64,000 bases of DNA from Climacium dendroides. Lineage: Eukaryota; Streptophyta; Bryopsida; Hypnales; Climaciaceae. Both the position numbers and the translations under genes were made by a program. Location of the stretch: the NCBI GenBank assembly GCA_950106755.1, contig OX467083.1, positions 49,614,555 to 49,678,554 on the forward strand, read 5' to 3'. The notes beneath the pieces were generated by a model that worked only from the letters and a program-made list of their open reading frames with translations, ran no database searches and was not told the origin of the DNA. This document shows, one piece after another, positions 1-10,250 of the stretch; within the stretch, counting starts at the first letter, position 1; each line of letters begins with the position of its first letter.

Positions 1-3000
1 GGTTTCCTCCTCTGATCTGTTGATCAATCCATTCTGCTGTGAGCGGAACGTTTGACTCTCCCAAAGATTTGTCTTCCAGAACCACGGAACGTGCTGTCTG
101 AGGAACAAGTTCTCGTACTGCATTTGGGAATCCAAAATTCTCTTCAGATTCTTGTTCAAATGCATCTATAAAATAACTTGGGGTAGAATCCAAATTCTCC
201 GGATTTGTCCAATCCAATGTATACCCATCCGATTCGCTTATTTCTCCCAAGTGCTTTTCTACAGCCCAAGGAATTCGGACTGCAGGTTTCCCTACTATCA
301 CTTCCTTGGCTCCCCAATCTACAAGTACTCGGGCGGTGTACAGCCAAGGTCTTTCAAGCAGCATCGAAAAAGTTCTTCCTTTCTGTACTCAAATGATGAT
401 GTAGTTCAGTAGATAATCCTTTCCTCCAATCCGGGTTGGAATTTTAGAAAGTCTCCCAACCGGATGTACTCTGGATTGATCTGCCATCCTTAGAACCTGT
501 TCCGTGGCCTCAAAGGATGTAAATCCTAAGTTGAATGTTGTCTCCTCCAACATCAGGTTTACTCCTGATCCACCATCAATCGAAACACTGGGGATTAAAC
601 ACCCATCAATCTCAATGGTGATTTCAGGAGCTCTGGAATCTTCCGGCCATGAAAAGTTTACTACTACTGAGGGTAGCTTAACTTTCCTCCTCCGCTTTCT
701 AGTCCATGCTTCCCAAATCAACTTCTAATAATTGATATTATCGTATAGAAGTTCTCCAATCGTGACATTGGCCTTCTGGTCCTTGATGTCTTGGACAATG
801 TTATACTCATGTCTTCGTGTATCCAGATTGATAATCATAGGGGCGTCGTCAAAACTAACTGACTTTCGGACTGGTGGGACATTTGTTTTGGAGATCTCTG
901 CACGAACCTCAGTACTGATGTCCCTAGGGATCTGGTCGACTGTGACCCCTTCCTCAAAGTGGACCGCTTGTCTTTCCGATTTCCTTAGTACATGAGGTGG
1001 ATTAGAGTTGCCACTAGATTCTAACTTCCTCTTGTACTTCTTCCTTCCTTTTCTGCTCTTGGTCGGCCACTCCAATTGTCCACTAAAGGCCATATTTGTT
1101 AAATTGAGATTTTTTGCAAATTTTGAGATAGAATGCTAAATATTATAAATTCATTTACAAAAATAATAATTGAAACCAAAAATAAATAATGCTCAAATAG
1201 TGATTGTAAAATGAAGTTCTAAAAGTTGGTGTTGTTACCTATTTATAACAAATATTAATAAAGAGATAAAGCGATTTATCTTCAAGTCAAAGATAAAAAT
1301 GAGACTACAAAAAGTCTCAATATAATAAATATGGCCTTACTGGTGGAACTTCGGGTAGATACTCGATTTACCTCCTCCTCTTCCGGAAGCTCCACCTCAC
1401 ACCGTCATTTTTCTGGTTTTTCAATTCCTTCTGAGTGACCATAGTTAAGTGTCGTCTACTCTTTGGGTAGGATTTGCACTTGCTTATAAACCGGCCTAGC
1501 CCGTACAAGATGTGGGCATTTTCCTTCCGAGTGTCCATACTCCTGACAATTCTAGCATGGAAGAATTTGGGGCGCTCCTAGTGCTTGTCCCTAATTAGGA
1601 CACGCATTGGCATAGTGACCTGGTTCTCCACAACCATAGCAAATTACAACTTGCCTACCTAGATATCCTGAGGGTTGGATCGGCCGATGCATCATCAGCC
1701 CTTGACTTAGTCTAGGTAAGAAATTCCAGTTCAACGGGTTGGACCGGATCAGAATTGCAATTCATTTTCCTCTCCCGTACGTCGACTGCACTTGGTAAAC
1801 TTCCTCTTCTTCATCACCTCCTATGGTGTAGTAGATCTCCTCCTCTAGATACACATAATGTACTAGCTTGTGAGTTGCTCGCTGGCACTCACTAGGATAG
1901 TGATCCAATTCTCCACATCTTCTGCACCATATATTCGCTCTGGAAGTGGGGACGATTCGTCTTGGTTTCCGGTTCTCTGCAAGATTTACTTTGATTGCTT
2001 CCAAAGACTGCTGGATACTCTTCATCATCTTCTTAGAATCCGGATCCTCCGTCTTAACTTTGACAACAGCCTTCTCACGCATACCCTTGGACTTTGACGA
2101 CCTTGGGGGTGAAACACTTCTTTCTTCATCGGAACTCGAAGAGCTGGAATTCGAATCTACTGATTCAAAGCTCTCAGAGCTACTTTTTGAATCAGAAACC
2201 TTCTTCCGGTTCTTCGACCTTCGATCACGTGCCTTGTTCTTCCCCTTGTCTCTCTTCTCACTTCTCCTCAAAGACTTTCAGAGGGACTGTACCGAATTTT
2301 TGTAATTGGTGGCAGCATTCGATCACCTCTTAGAATGTCCTTGGTCTAGCTTGTCGGATCAAAAATCCCATGGATTCCGGTAGTCCGGCTACATACCACT
2401 CCACCTGCAAACTAGGAGCAATCTTCGTTGTTAGCTTTTGGATGAGAGCTTTTACCCGATGCCCATACTTTTGTACGAATTCGAATGATCTCATAGTCAT
2501 CGTGCTCAATCTCCCTAGAGCTCTGGCTTCTCCTCCCATCTCATGGAAAGCTTGTAGGAATTCCGATCGAAGCTAGTCCCAGTTATTTCGAACAGGGTCT
2601 GGAACATCTTGGTACCATTGCAGTGCCTCTCCTTTCAGCAGGCCTTGGAAAATACATTGCTTGGCCGCCTCACTGTCCTGATTTGCAACTACGGTTGCTT
2701 TGAACTTGCACATCCACTCATCTGCATCTTGATCTCCGTCTCCCTTAAAACACTTATACTTCAGGCGAGCTATATGGTCCTCCTTTTCTAGGATCGGATC
2801 TTTCTCTCCTTCCGGTCCTAGATCTGGCTTTGAAGTTTGAGATGTAGGGGCAGATCTAGGATTCGCTTCGTCAGATCTCCCCACCAACACCGGATTATCC
2901 TCGCGATCCGTAACTTCCTGATCACTAAGACCCGGCCTCGATGATTCCTTGGCTTGTTGATTCTTCCTGATTCGCTCTGACTTCCTCCCGTCACTACTGC

Positions 3001-3067
3001 TCTTTTCATTAGTTAGGATTTTGGTTTCTACAGCAATTAAATTTCCGGTTTCCCAGATAATCAACAA
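1..3067 (-). pseudogene. gag-protease region of an LTR retrotransposon (broken, runs off left edge)
   Basis: Reading leftward from 3067, the translation shows a retrotransposon Gag domain around 2575-2800 (FKGDGDQDADEW, LKGEALQWYQ). A Ser/Lys-rich stretch follows, then three CCHC zinc knuckles CX2CX4HX4C at 1885-1926, 1600-1641 and 1516-1557. The third knuckle has a stop codon inside it. A retropepsin-like segment at 389-1093 contains the SIDGGSGVNLM active-site motif, and the frame continues to position 1 with ERPWLYTARVLVDWGAKE, typical of the end of the protease domain in plant elements. Stops at 2573-2575, 2330-2332, 722-724 and 389-391 and a frameshift near 2271 show it is dead. AT-rich sequence at about 1095-1330 looks like a small insertion. 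Reverse transcriptase and integrase would lie left of the window. The primer-binding site and LTR at 3131-4735 belong to the same element. Confidence 0.85.
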
Positions 3068-3130
3068 AGGGAGTTAATAAATACTAACTTTGTTTCTTTT
3101 CCAGTTCATAGTAACACTAACAGCTTTAGA

Positions 3131-3146
3131 GTCCCCGGCGGCGCCA
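3131..3146 (-). other. retrotransposon primer-binding site
   Basis: On the minus strand TGGCGCCGCCGGGGAC lies about a dozen bases after the LTR terminus TGCGACA. It resembles the TGGCGCCGTTGCCGGGGA sites of plant Ty3/gypsy elements, which pair with the 3' end of tRNA-Asp, but lacks a few central bases. The tRNA match is from memory of the family. Confidence 0.65.
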
Positions 3147-3157
3147 GATTTTTGCTA

Positions 3158-4735
3158 TGTCGCAGCATAGGGTAAGTGAAATTCCCTATTATGCTTACAA
3201 AAACCACTTTAAAGCATAACAAAGTGACTCTAAAGATCAAACCCAAGAGACTCTGTGAAGTGTTTCGTGTTGCTAGATAGTTTTGGGAGGAATATCAGTA
3301 CAAATCCTCTTCTTTCTCTCCGGTTCTCCTTTCCCCCAAAATTGGATAACTCTCATGACCAATGATCACTAATCCGGACTATGTTTCTACCTGATTCGAA
3401 CCAAGATCCAGTCACTCACTCAACTCAAGACCAGTCGGACCCAACACATCCGTTCAAATTTTGCTACTACAATCGAGGATCTCTTTCTTCCTCGGTTTCC
3501 GTTCATGTTTTGCTTAACCTCTGTTGGCACTTCAGAGGGATCTACTACTTGATTTTAGAGAGGTAGGCCCACCACTCCTTCCGAAACTTATAGTGACGGA
3601 AGATTCACTTGACTAATCTAATCCCCTATTCTAACAGGACCCAGTTTGATCTATCACAACAAGCTAGAAATGAATCCGGTCTGCAGGTCACATAAAAATC
3701 CCCCATATGATCCCCTCCAACTACAACGACCTTAATATTTCCTTAGATCCGTGCAAAACTAAGGTGGTTGCAAGTGTGTTCGCCCGTACCAGCGCAACCC
3801 AAGGTTCTTCCATTTACAATTTCAAATGGTGAGACCTCTCAAGCGATCGGATGCTAACCCAGATATCCCATTTGGTAATTCTAGCACAGTTGCACAGTTG
3901 AGAATCCCCTCCCTAATTGCCTAGCCTAACACTGGCTATCTCACCCAGAATAATGAACCCTAATCTATTGAGGTGCAATGACTCACTCCCAACACTTACA
4001 ACCCGTTCACATGCATATACAATCACAAGAAAACATCAAGGGGAGAAATTCCTCTTACAATCCGCTCATCTACACTCAATCTCTCATTCCCTCACCCGGA
4101 CACTCTTTGGGAAGGTACGGAAACAATAGAAAATACAAGAAGACACAAAATATGCAAGGGAAAAACTCTCGGTCTCAATCTTGAGACTTGAATTATATAT
4201 AAAATTTTACAAAAAGTAATCCCGGAAATCCGGCACTAATCCGGCCGAGATTTTCGGATCTAAACTTTTCCTAATTTTCCAAGATAAGGTCCGGTCTAAC
4301 AAAATTTTCTACTTCTAAATTCCTAACTACCTACTCATCCTATGGGAGTCCACCACTATTTGGAGTAACTGTTGATGATAGTTTGCTCAGGTTCTTACTC
4401 CTGTCTCCCCCTTTCGGAACGCGTTTCGGTTCCACAGGGAAAGTTTTCCCTGTCATTGGCCTTGGAGCTCCTGACGTGGAAGTTCTTCTTCCTTCCTTCT
4501 CCTTTGAGACTAGAGTCTCAAACTTCCCCTCCAAGATCTCAAGGTCATCTTGTTCATTTGGGATCAAAATCCCGGATAAAGAGATCGGATCACTCTGGAG
4601 CTTCCGGATGCTCTCCTATATCCCTCTAGCATCCTTCCGGAACTCCTTCATCGTGTCCTCTATCTCCTCGGCGAAGTCAGCAAGGATGCGGGCAATCCGG
4701 GTTCCAGAATGCTTCTGGTCTTTCTACACCATTGC
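3158..4735 (-). mobile_element. 5'-truncated LTR of the LTR-gene retrotransposon family
   Basis: This minus-strand LTR ends at 3158 in TGCGACA and is followed at once by the primer-binding site and gag, which is what identifies the whole family's terminal unit as an LTR. It contains a TATATATAA box at 4191-4201 and, upstream of that in element sense, the C-terminal third of the LTR-encoded ORF. Homology to the copy at 49629-59855 stops near 4735, so roughly the first 2 kb of the LTR is missing. The stretch around 4260-4300 is the uninterrupted counterpart of the site where a CACTA element sits at 52033 in the other copy. Confidence 0.75.
4340..4735 (-). pseudogene. C-terminal fragment of LTR-encoded protein, second subfamily
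   Basis: The minus strand reads from a region matching residues near IARILA and FWKDAKGL of the intact 583-codon copy through LEILEGKFETLVSKEKEG to a stop at 4340. It is collinear with that copy's C terminus (ILEGKFETPISKEKEG). An in-frame TAG interrupts it near 4620, where the intact copy has a sense codon in KDAKGLG. The N-terminal two thirds are absent because the LTR is truncated. Function unknown. Confidence 0.7.
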
Positions 4736-5740
4736 ATATGTTTCATTCATCATTCAATAAATTTCTATTGTACATTTCAATATATGCTTACTTATAAAAA
4801 AAATTATACAAAGATTTTAGTCATTTTTATATGAAGATTTATTGAAATTTTTGTTCTGCATTCTATCTAATATATAAAAGTTCTTATAAAATTCTAATAA
4901 TGAATGCGTAGCATAGCAAGCGCCAACTACTAATATCTTTACTAAAAACGTAAGATGTATTCTAAGAAATAAAAGTACAAAAAACAAAACTTATGTTTGA
5001 GAGCTGAGGTGGAGTGCTATAAACTAAATTGCAGAATGAGTTGTTGAGATTAAAGATTGCTTCAATCTTGACTCTTATTTATACTTAACAATTTAAACTT
5101 CTTGGTCACGCTTGAAAAATACTTGAAAAGTTTCCACAAGGTTCCATGAAGTTCCATGAGGTTCCACAAGATTCAAGAAGATTCCATGAAGTTGAAAGCT
5201 TTTTGAGTTGCTTCCGCTAAGTGAGATTGTAAAAAGCTTCTTAAGAAGTTTTTACAATTGTTATGTATTTGTGAGATTGGAGTGGATAAGATTGATATTG
5301 GAAATGCTAAAGGTGGGGTTGTAGAGCATTGCTTGAGTGATGTCATCTTCATTATAATAATAAGTGATGTTTGATTTGCTTTAATACATATTGTTTGCTT
5401 TTACTTTTGCAAATTTTTGTTTCAATCATTTCCTATTGGTTGATCTTGATTGGAGAGTCATTTATTATTCTTGAAATTAGTTTGTTAGAGTATAAGCTTA
5501 TGGTGTCATAATAGCATCTTGATTGAAATTCCTTGAAAATTTGAAAGTGCACATCTTTGGATCTAGTCATAACATCAATGGTATGGGCATGTCACCAAAC
5601 CCTGGATTTGGTGCACAGTCATTGTTTTGATTGTAGTCAATGGTATTATCAATATGAAAGAGGCTACTCATATCTTGGAGATGTGTTTGTTGCACTCTCT
5701 TTTTTGACATGTGCCTCCCTATTTTTTGGCATTTGAAGCT
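4736..5740. other. AT-rich spacer without recognisable gene
   Basis: No coding frame is convincing. The stretch contains a 10-bp tandem array at 5131-5190 and a near-palindrome (GTAAAAAGCTTCTTAAGAAG followed by TTTTTAC) near 5231-5257. It may include decayed retrotransposon LTR sequence, but I cannot define ends. Confidence 0.5.
5131..5190. repeat. 10-bp tandem array, six units
   Basis: Six consecutive 10-base units close to GTTCCATGAA, in strict 10-bp register (for example 5141-5150, 5151-5160, 5161-5170). TTC and GAA blocks alternate, but mostly not at the 2-base spacing of a canonical heat-shock element. Confidence 0.75.
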
Positions 5741-6657
5741 AGTATTGAAGTAATGGAGTGCCCAATGTTTAAGGCACCTAACAATGGTGAGGGGCTTTTG
5801 ATGAGGGAGAAAAAAAAAAAGCTATGAAGGCAAATGTGACCTCTATACAAAAGAAGAAGATTTCCTCCAACACCATCACAAAGAAGTACCAAGAAGTATG
5901 GGCAATCAAATTCATGTAGGTGGAGGGAGAGTTTGATGCTAATGGTGATTTGACAAGGATGGTGTGCCAACATTCTACTACAATTATTACTTATTAGGAG
6001 CAATTATGTTGGATTGAACAAAAAACATCAGCTAGAGTAATGTAGATTTCTTCTAGTGCAACCTTCTTCAAATTTTAAGCTATAGCCATCCTATGTGCAA
6101 CTATGAGATTGAACAATACTTGCTTACATACCTTAAGGTAAAGAATTTACCTAGAAGCACTAGTCACAGACAACAAGGTAGGAGATGAGTGAACATTTAT
6201 ATGATTCCATTTTGTGTTCACTCTAAAGTCCATTGTTTAATCTATGAAAACCATCTCCATTAATGCTAATAAAGTAACAACAATTGACAACACCTCCTAA
6301 GATAGTATACATGGTTGTGCTATAGATTGTTAAAAAAGAATCTCTCATTTTCTTCACCTTTCATGTGAATTTGACATTGGCATTTGTCGCAACGTGAATT
6401 TTTGGTTTTGTTTAGCTTATCCAAAATTTGGAACGGAAACTAGTGAAGAGGAACCGGATTTGAATACAAGCTGTAGGAAAACTGGAAATATATACGGAAA
6501 ATGAAATAGTAGATAGACCCTAATCCAGTCCAAAGTTCAAATTGGTGGAAATCGGAAACCCATCCGAAATTAACCTATGAACCAGATTAGGGTTAGACCG
6601 GATGTCAAGCCGCCAGAATCGGAAATAGTCATAATGACCAAGGCGGGGTCCTGAGAC

Positions 6658-6665
6658 TATTTAAG
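6658..6665 (+). promoter_or_regulatory. TATA-like box upstream of the LTR gene (P1, copy A)
   Basis: GACTATTTAAGGACT lies about 250 bp before the LTR gene's ATG. The same sequence occurs at the equivalent place in the copies at 42738 and 47467, inside a conserved block. Proposed as the promoter of the embedded gene; not tested. Confidence 0.4.
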
Positions 6666-6841
6666 GACTGACCTTGCCAATCTTACCTCTTTTCATTTCC
6701 TCGCGATTTAGGCGCACTTTGTGTGATTTCCAGCACCTCGTGTTTTCGTGTGGTAGTTGTATGGTGAGTGTGAGAACATACTTATAGAAATTGATAGTGC
6801 GTGACATTGTTCCGGTTGAGATCGGAGAGAGAAAGTGAGGA

Positions 6842-6861
6842 ACGGGACGTGCGGCTAGGAG
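6842..6861 (+). promoter_or_regulatory. conserved 20-nt leader motif of the LTR gene
   Basis: ACGGGACGTGCGGCTAGGAG lies about 50 bases before the ATG. It is identical at 42895-42914, 47666-47685 and 50174-50193, including in a copy whose protein belongs to a different subfamily. Its role is unknown. Confidence 0.6.
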
Positions 6862-6911
6862 AAGGTAAGGTAGAATCGGTAAGGAATCCATGTGAGAGGT
6901 GATCAAAACCC

Positions 6912-8582
6912 ATGCCGGTGTTCCGTAGGAAGAAAACGGGGTCGGCTAGTTCCGTTCCGGTCGAGGTGAAGCTCCGGAAGGTAGTTCCGGTGAGTCCCTC
7001 CAACGAATAGGAAAAGGCCCAACTCATAGAAGACTTAACTTCTATGGGTTGCCAAGGGTTTGCCGAGAAACCCTGGGGATTCCGAGATGAGCGAATGGTG
7101 AAATAACTCTTGGGCAAGTTGTCCAATGAGTTCGACAACACCTTGAGAGGGAATCTATCCCTCTGGACCGAAGAAGTCTGGAAGACGGTGTATGATTTCC
7201 GAGTAGGGGGGCTTGGAATGGCCAGCCGGAAGAATGAATTCATCCGGGGCAAATTCCATAGTGTCCCCAACTCAAAGGACAGATATGCAGTTGAGGATTG
7301 CATAAACGACCAACATCGGCGTCTTCTTAAGTTCCTTATTTCGGTCCTTCATCCAGAGAAACTGACAAGGGTGATGATCACCCTTGGAAACACCATTTTT
7401 GGTTTCCTATGCGGAACCTGGAACGTGGATTGGACCCGGATTATTTTTGATCTGGTTACCCAGCTCATTGGGAGGACAGGGAAGAGTAGGGCTACACCAA
7501 TATGCCCCTACCTCTACCACATGTACCATAACCACCAGTTCTTGACGAATGAGGAGGAGAAGGAGTGGAAGACCCAAGGAGCTCTCCTGAAATACGGAGA
7601 GTTAGAGGAAGACGAAGAGGTGGAATCCGTTCCTGGATCGGATCCGAAATCGGAGGAGGAGGAGGAAGAATTGTTGTCGCCGATTAAGCAACAGAAGACA
7701 ACGCCTCCCCATAGGCGAGGGACACCACCAAGTCACGGTATGTCAACTCCGGAAGGAAACCGGAAGGCTGTCGATGGGGAAGAATTGGATCCACGGGATC
7801 CATTTAGCAATTTAATATCCATCCTTTGTAGTGTCTGAGCGGATTGGGAAGTCAAGTACCGGACCCTGGAAGCGATCGGGAAGTTGGTGGGTGCGCCACC
7901 AAATAGTAAGTTGCCAAAGAAGGTAGCAAATTGTATCACCAATCCGGGCGAGTTCCGGAGGGAGGAGGAAGAGTTAATCCATCTGCAGAAAGAAGTGGAT
8001 ACCTTGAAGGCGGAAAACTTTGCTTTAAAGGAGGATGCGACCACCACTCGGAAGATGGTGGAGAAAACTCGGAAGGTAGCTGAGCAGGTGAAGGACACCC
8101 TAGGAGTATCCGGGATGGCCGCCGCCAAGGCTAAACTATTTGATGAGAAAGTTCAGAAGGAGAAGAAACTATCCGGTTCTAGGATAGTGAGGATTCTCAC
8201 AGATTACGTCGAGCAGGTCGAGATAGTGATGATGGAGGCAAGGATATTGGCGGACCGGATTGAGGAGAGTAGCCGAAAGCTGACGGGAGCTACGTGTTCT
8301 AAGGAGATCCACCTTTCGGACATCTTTCTACCGGAATCATTTCCGGATGAGTTAGTTGCCGAGGATGGAAAGGATAGGACTCCTAAGTCCAAGGCATCTG
8401 AGCGAGTAACCAAACCGGCCAACACACCAGCATCCACCATTGATCTGGAATCTACACCCGATTCCGGCCAAGGCGAGCCGGTTCCTAAACCTGCAGATAG
8501 AGAACGGAATTGGAACCTAATTGAAATCTTTGAAGGGATGGAAGTCAAGCCGAAAAGTCCCACCTTAGGTTTAGGATTGTAA
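6912..8582 (+). pseudogene. LTR-encoded protein gene, copy A (three stops)
   Basis: The frame starts MPVFRRKKTGSASSVPVEVK at 6912 and ends KSPTLGLGL at 8582, about 556 codons. The N-terminal block of ~200 residues (GCQGFAEKPWGF, GKLSNEFDNTLRG, VYDFRVGGLGMA, GKSRATPICPYLYH) is followed by an acidic linker and a predicted coiled coil (LQKEVDTLKAEN). Three in-frame stops interrupt it, at about 7007 (TAG), 7105 (TAA) and 7837 (TGA). Comparison with sister copies suggests the TAG and TGA come from CAG and CGA. It lies between the two LTR TATA boxes in the same sense as the element. I do not recognise the family. Confidence 0.75.
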
Positions 8583-8733
8583 ATTAGTTAAAGTTTGTAC
8601 ATACTAGAGGGAGTTAAGAACGGATCCGGATTTTGTTCCGATCTGGCAGGGTAGTAGGTAGGATCGGAAGTCCAGCCTGAAAGTGTGGCAGGATTCCGTG
8701 GCACTTTTTGCCTTTTTGTACTTTAGGGTTTTG

Positions 8734-8741
8734 TATATAAA
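8734..8741 (+). promoter_or_regulatory. TATA box for retroelement RNA (P2, copy A)
   Basis: TATATAAA lies about 150 bp after the stop of the embedded gene, preceded by the conserved ACTTTTTGCCTTTTT. Counterparts occur at 44776 (GTATAAAC) and, in the other subfamily, at 58816. It is placed where the U3 promoter for genomic RNA is expected, about 750 bp before the LTR end. Confidence 0.45.
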
Positions 8742-10250
8742 CCAGTCCCTAAAGGGAGAGGGAGAAAAAAAACTTCTTTTGCAATTTTCCTTGTGTTTTT
8801 GCCTCGCTCCCTTATTATGCCGCTTCTATGTGTGTGTGTTAGTATTGTATGATAGGAAGTAAGGAGGGCAGGAAGGGAGTTGCAATCGGTTTTCTTTCCC
8901 TAGTGTTTCTATTCTCATTTTAAGTGTATGTAAGTAGGTAGTAAAGAGTTGGGAGTGCGCTTTAGTTCCTCAATCCGGAGTAATATCTAGGTTGTTGTGA
9001 AGGACCAAACCGGATCCACAGTAAGTAGAAGATTAGAAGATAGGATAGTGGATCTTCAGCCACTATAAGTTATGGAAGGAGTGGTGGGCCTACCACTCTG
9101 AAAATCAAGAGGCGACCCCTTTGATGGTAAAACAGAGGCTAAATTAAACTGGATAGGATTAAGAAGGTATGTAGGTAGATTGAAGCGGATTGCTCTACAA
9201 AGGTAACCAAGATCGGATTTTGTAGGATTCTTGGGTGTTGGTGTTATACGGACCGGATAGTTAGTAGGACCAGAATGGTGGTAGAAAACCATCCCTCAGC
9301 TTTCCGGGTATTACAGTGTTTCCGGTATTAGACATAGAACCGGAAAGTAGGTTTGTGTACTAACCTAGCCTAAAACGCTTAATGAAGCTAGATACTTCAC
9401 AGGATCTCGTGGGTTCGACCTTTAGAGTCACTTAGTTATACTCTAGAGCGGTTTTGGGGACTATAACGGGGAAATTACTTACCTTGTACTGCGATAGCAT
9501 TGTTGACAACTTGACAATTGTTATCATGTATGCTTTATTGGACAAGAGAAGGTTGATTCATGAGGAGATTGTTAATAAATATGTTTGTTTGGGGGCTAAT
9601 AGAGTTAGCACATATCAAGGACCAAAGACTAGTGTAAATTTCTAAATTCAAGATAAATAGACTCCATTCATTCTTGGTGCTAGTTGCAACAATTGTAGGA
9701 TCAACCTTGTTGTTGAAACCATGTCTAACTATCCAATGGTCTTTTGCTTAGAGGGCCTTTTTCAGTTTGTATACTCATATTTTTATTACAACAATAAGTG
9801 ATATATTGAATTGTAGTTCTAAGCTTGCTAATTTCATGGAAATTAAAGGAAATAAAATGTTAAAAAATATTAAGACATGTTGGATATCCATAAGGAAGTC
9901 AACTCAAAGCTAAAGATCATGTCTAAATATACAACTTTGCTTGCAAAGATGGACATAGGTATGTCAATAAGTCCTGGGCAAAAACCTAATCTTCGAGCTA
10001 CTAATAACTTCACTATCTTTGTTGATATTGAGGTGTTATTATCATTGATATGCTTCATTCCAATGTTGAATGACTTACATTACTTGATAAAGGTCCCCTA
10101 AGCTCATGATATTTTCATATTTGACTTAATGCAATCCATTATTGTGTACCAAGATGAACTTGTAAAGATGCTCATTGATGAATCTACATCTTACAATAAA
10201 ATAGACTTATCTTATTACTCTGAAATGTGAGAAAATTCCTTTGCAATTAA

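Larger units (their letters stand above)
6385..9496 (+). mobile_element. solo LTR with embedded gene (copy A)
   Basis: The unit begins TGTCGCAACGTG at 6385 and ends TTGTACTGCGATA at 9496 (terminal CA mutated to TA). It is flanked by a perfect 5-bp duplication GCATT (6380-6384 and 9497-9501), with no internal region or primer-binding site on the right, so it is a solo LTR left by LTR-LTR recombination. It contains a TATA-like box at 6658, a broken ~560-codon gene at 6912-8582, a second TATA box at 8734 and about 750 bp of R/U5. Relative to the copy at 42458 it lacks roughly 270 bp near 8973, which accounts for its shorter length. Confidence 0.85.
5752..10250 (+). pseudogene. decayed hAT-like transposase, split by a solo LTR
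   Basis: Two parts flank the LTR at 6385-9496. The left part (about 5752-6000) reads TKKYQEVWAIKF then, after a TAG, VEGEFDANGDLTRMVCQH, like the N-terminal BED-type zinc-finger region of hAT-like transposases. The right part reads TPFILGASC followed by NLVVETMSNYPMV near 9660-9740, then MLDIHKEVNSKLK from 9877 and DIEVLLSLICFIPMLNDLH to about 10100. This resembles the C-x-x-H/N-L-V-V-Q and downstream core of hAT transposases. Many stops and frameshifts are present. Family assignment is by recalled pattern. Confidence 0.45.

Noticed and set aside
5131..5190. Second heat-shock-element array
   Set aside because: TTC and GAA blocks alternate, but mostly at spacings of 3 and 1 rather than the required 2 bases.
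5719..6003. 94-codon minus-strand frame
   Set aside because: The opposite strand gives the hAT-like reading TKKYQEVWAIKF; the minus frame has no resemblance to anything.
6385..9496. Reading the TGTCGCA/TGCGACA units as terminal-inverted-repeat DNA transposons carrying a transposase
   Set aside because: The inverted ends are only 7 bp, the ORF has no transposase motif, and one copy is followed by a primer-binding site and gag, as an LTR is.
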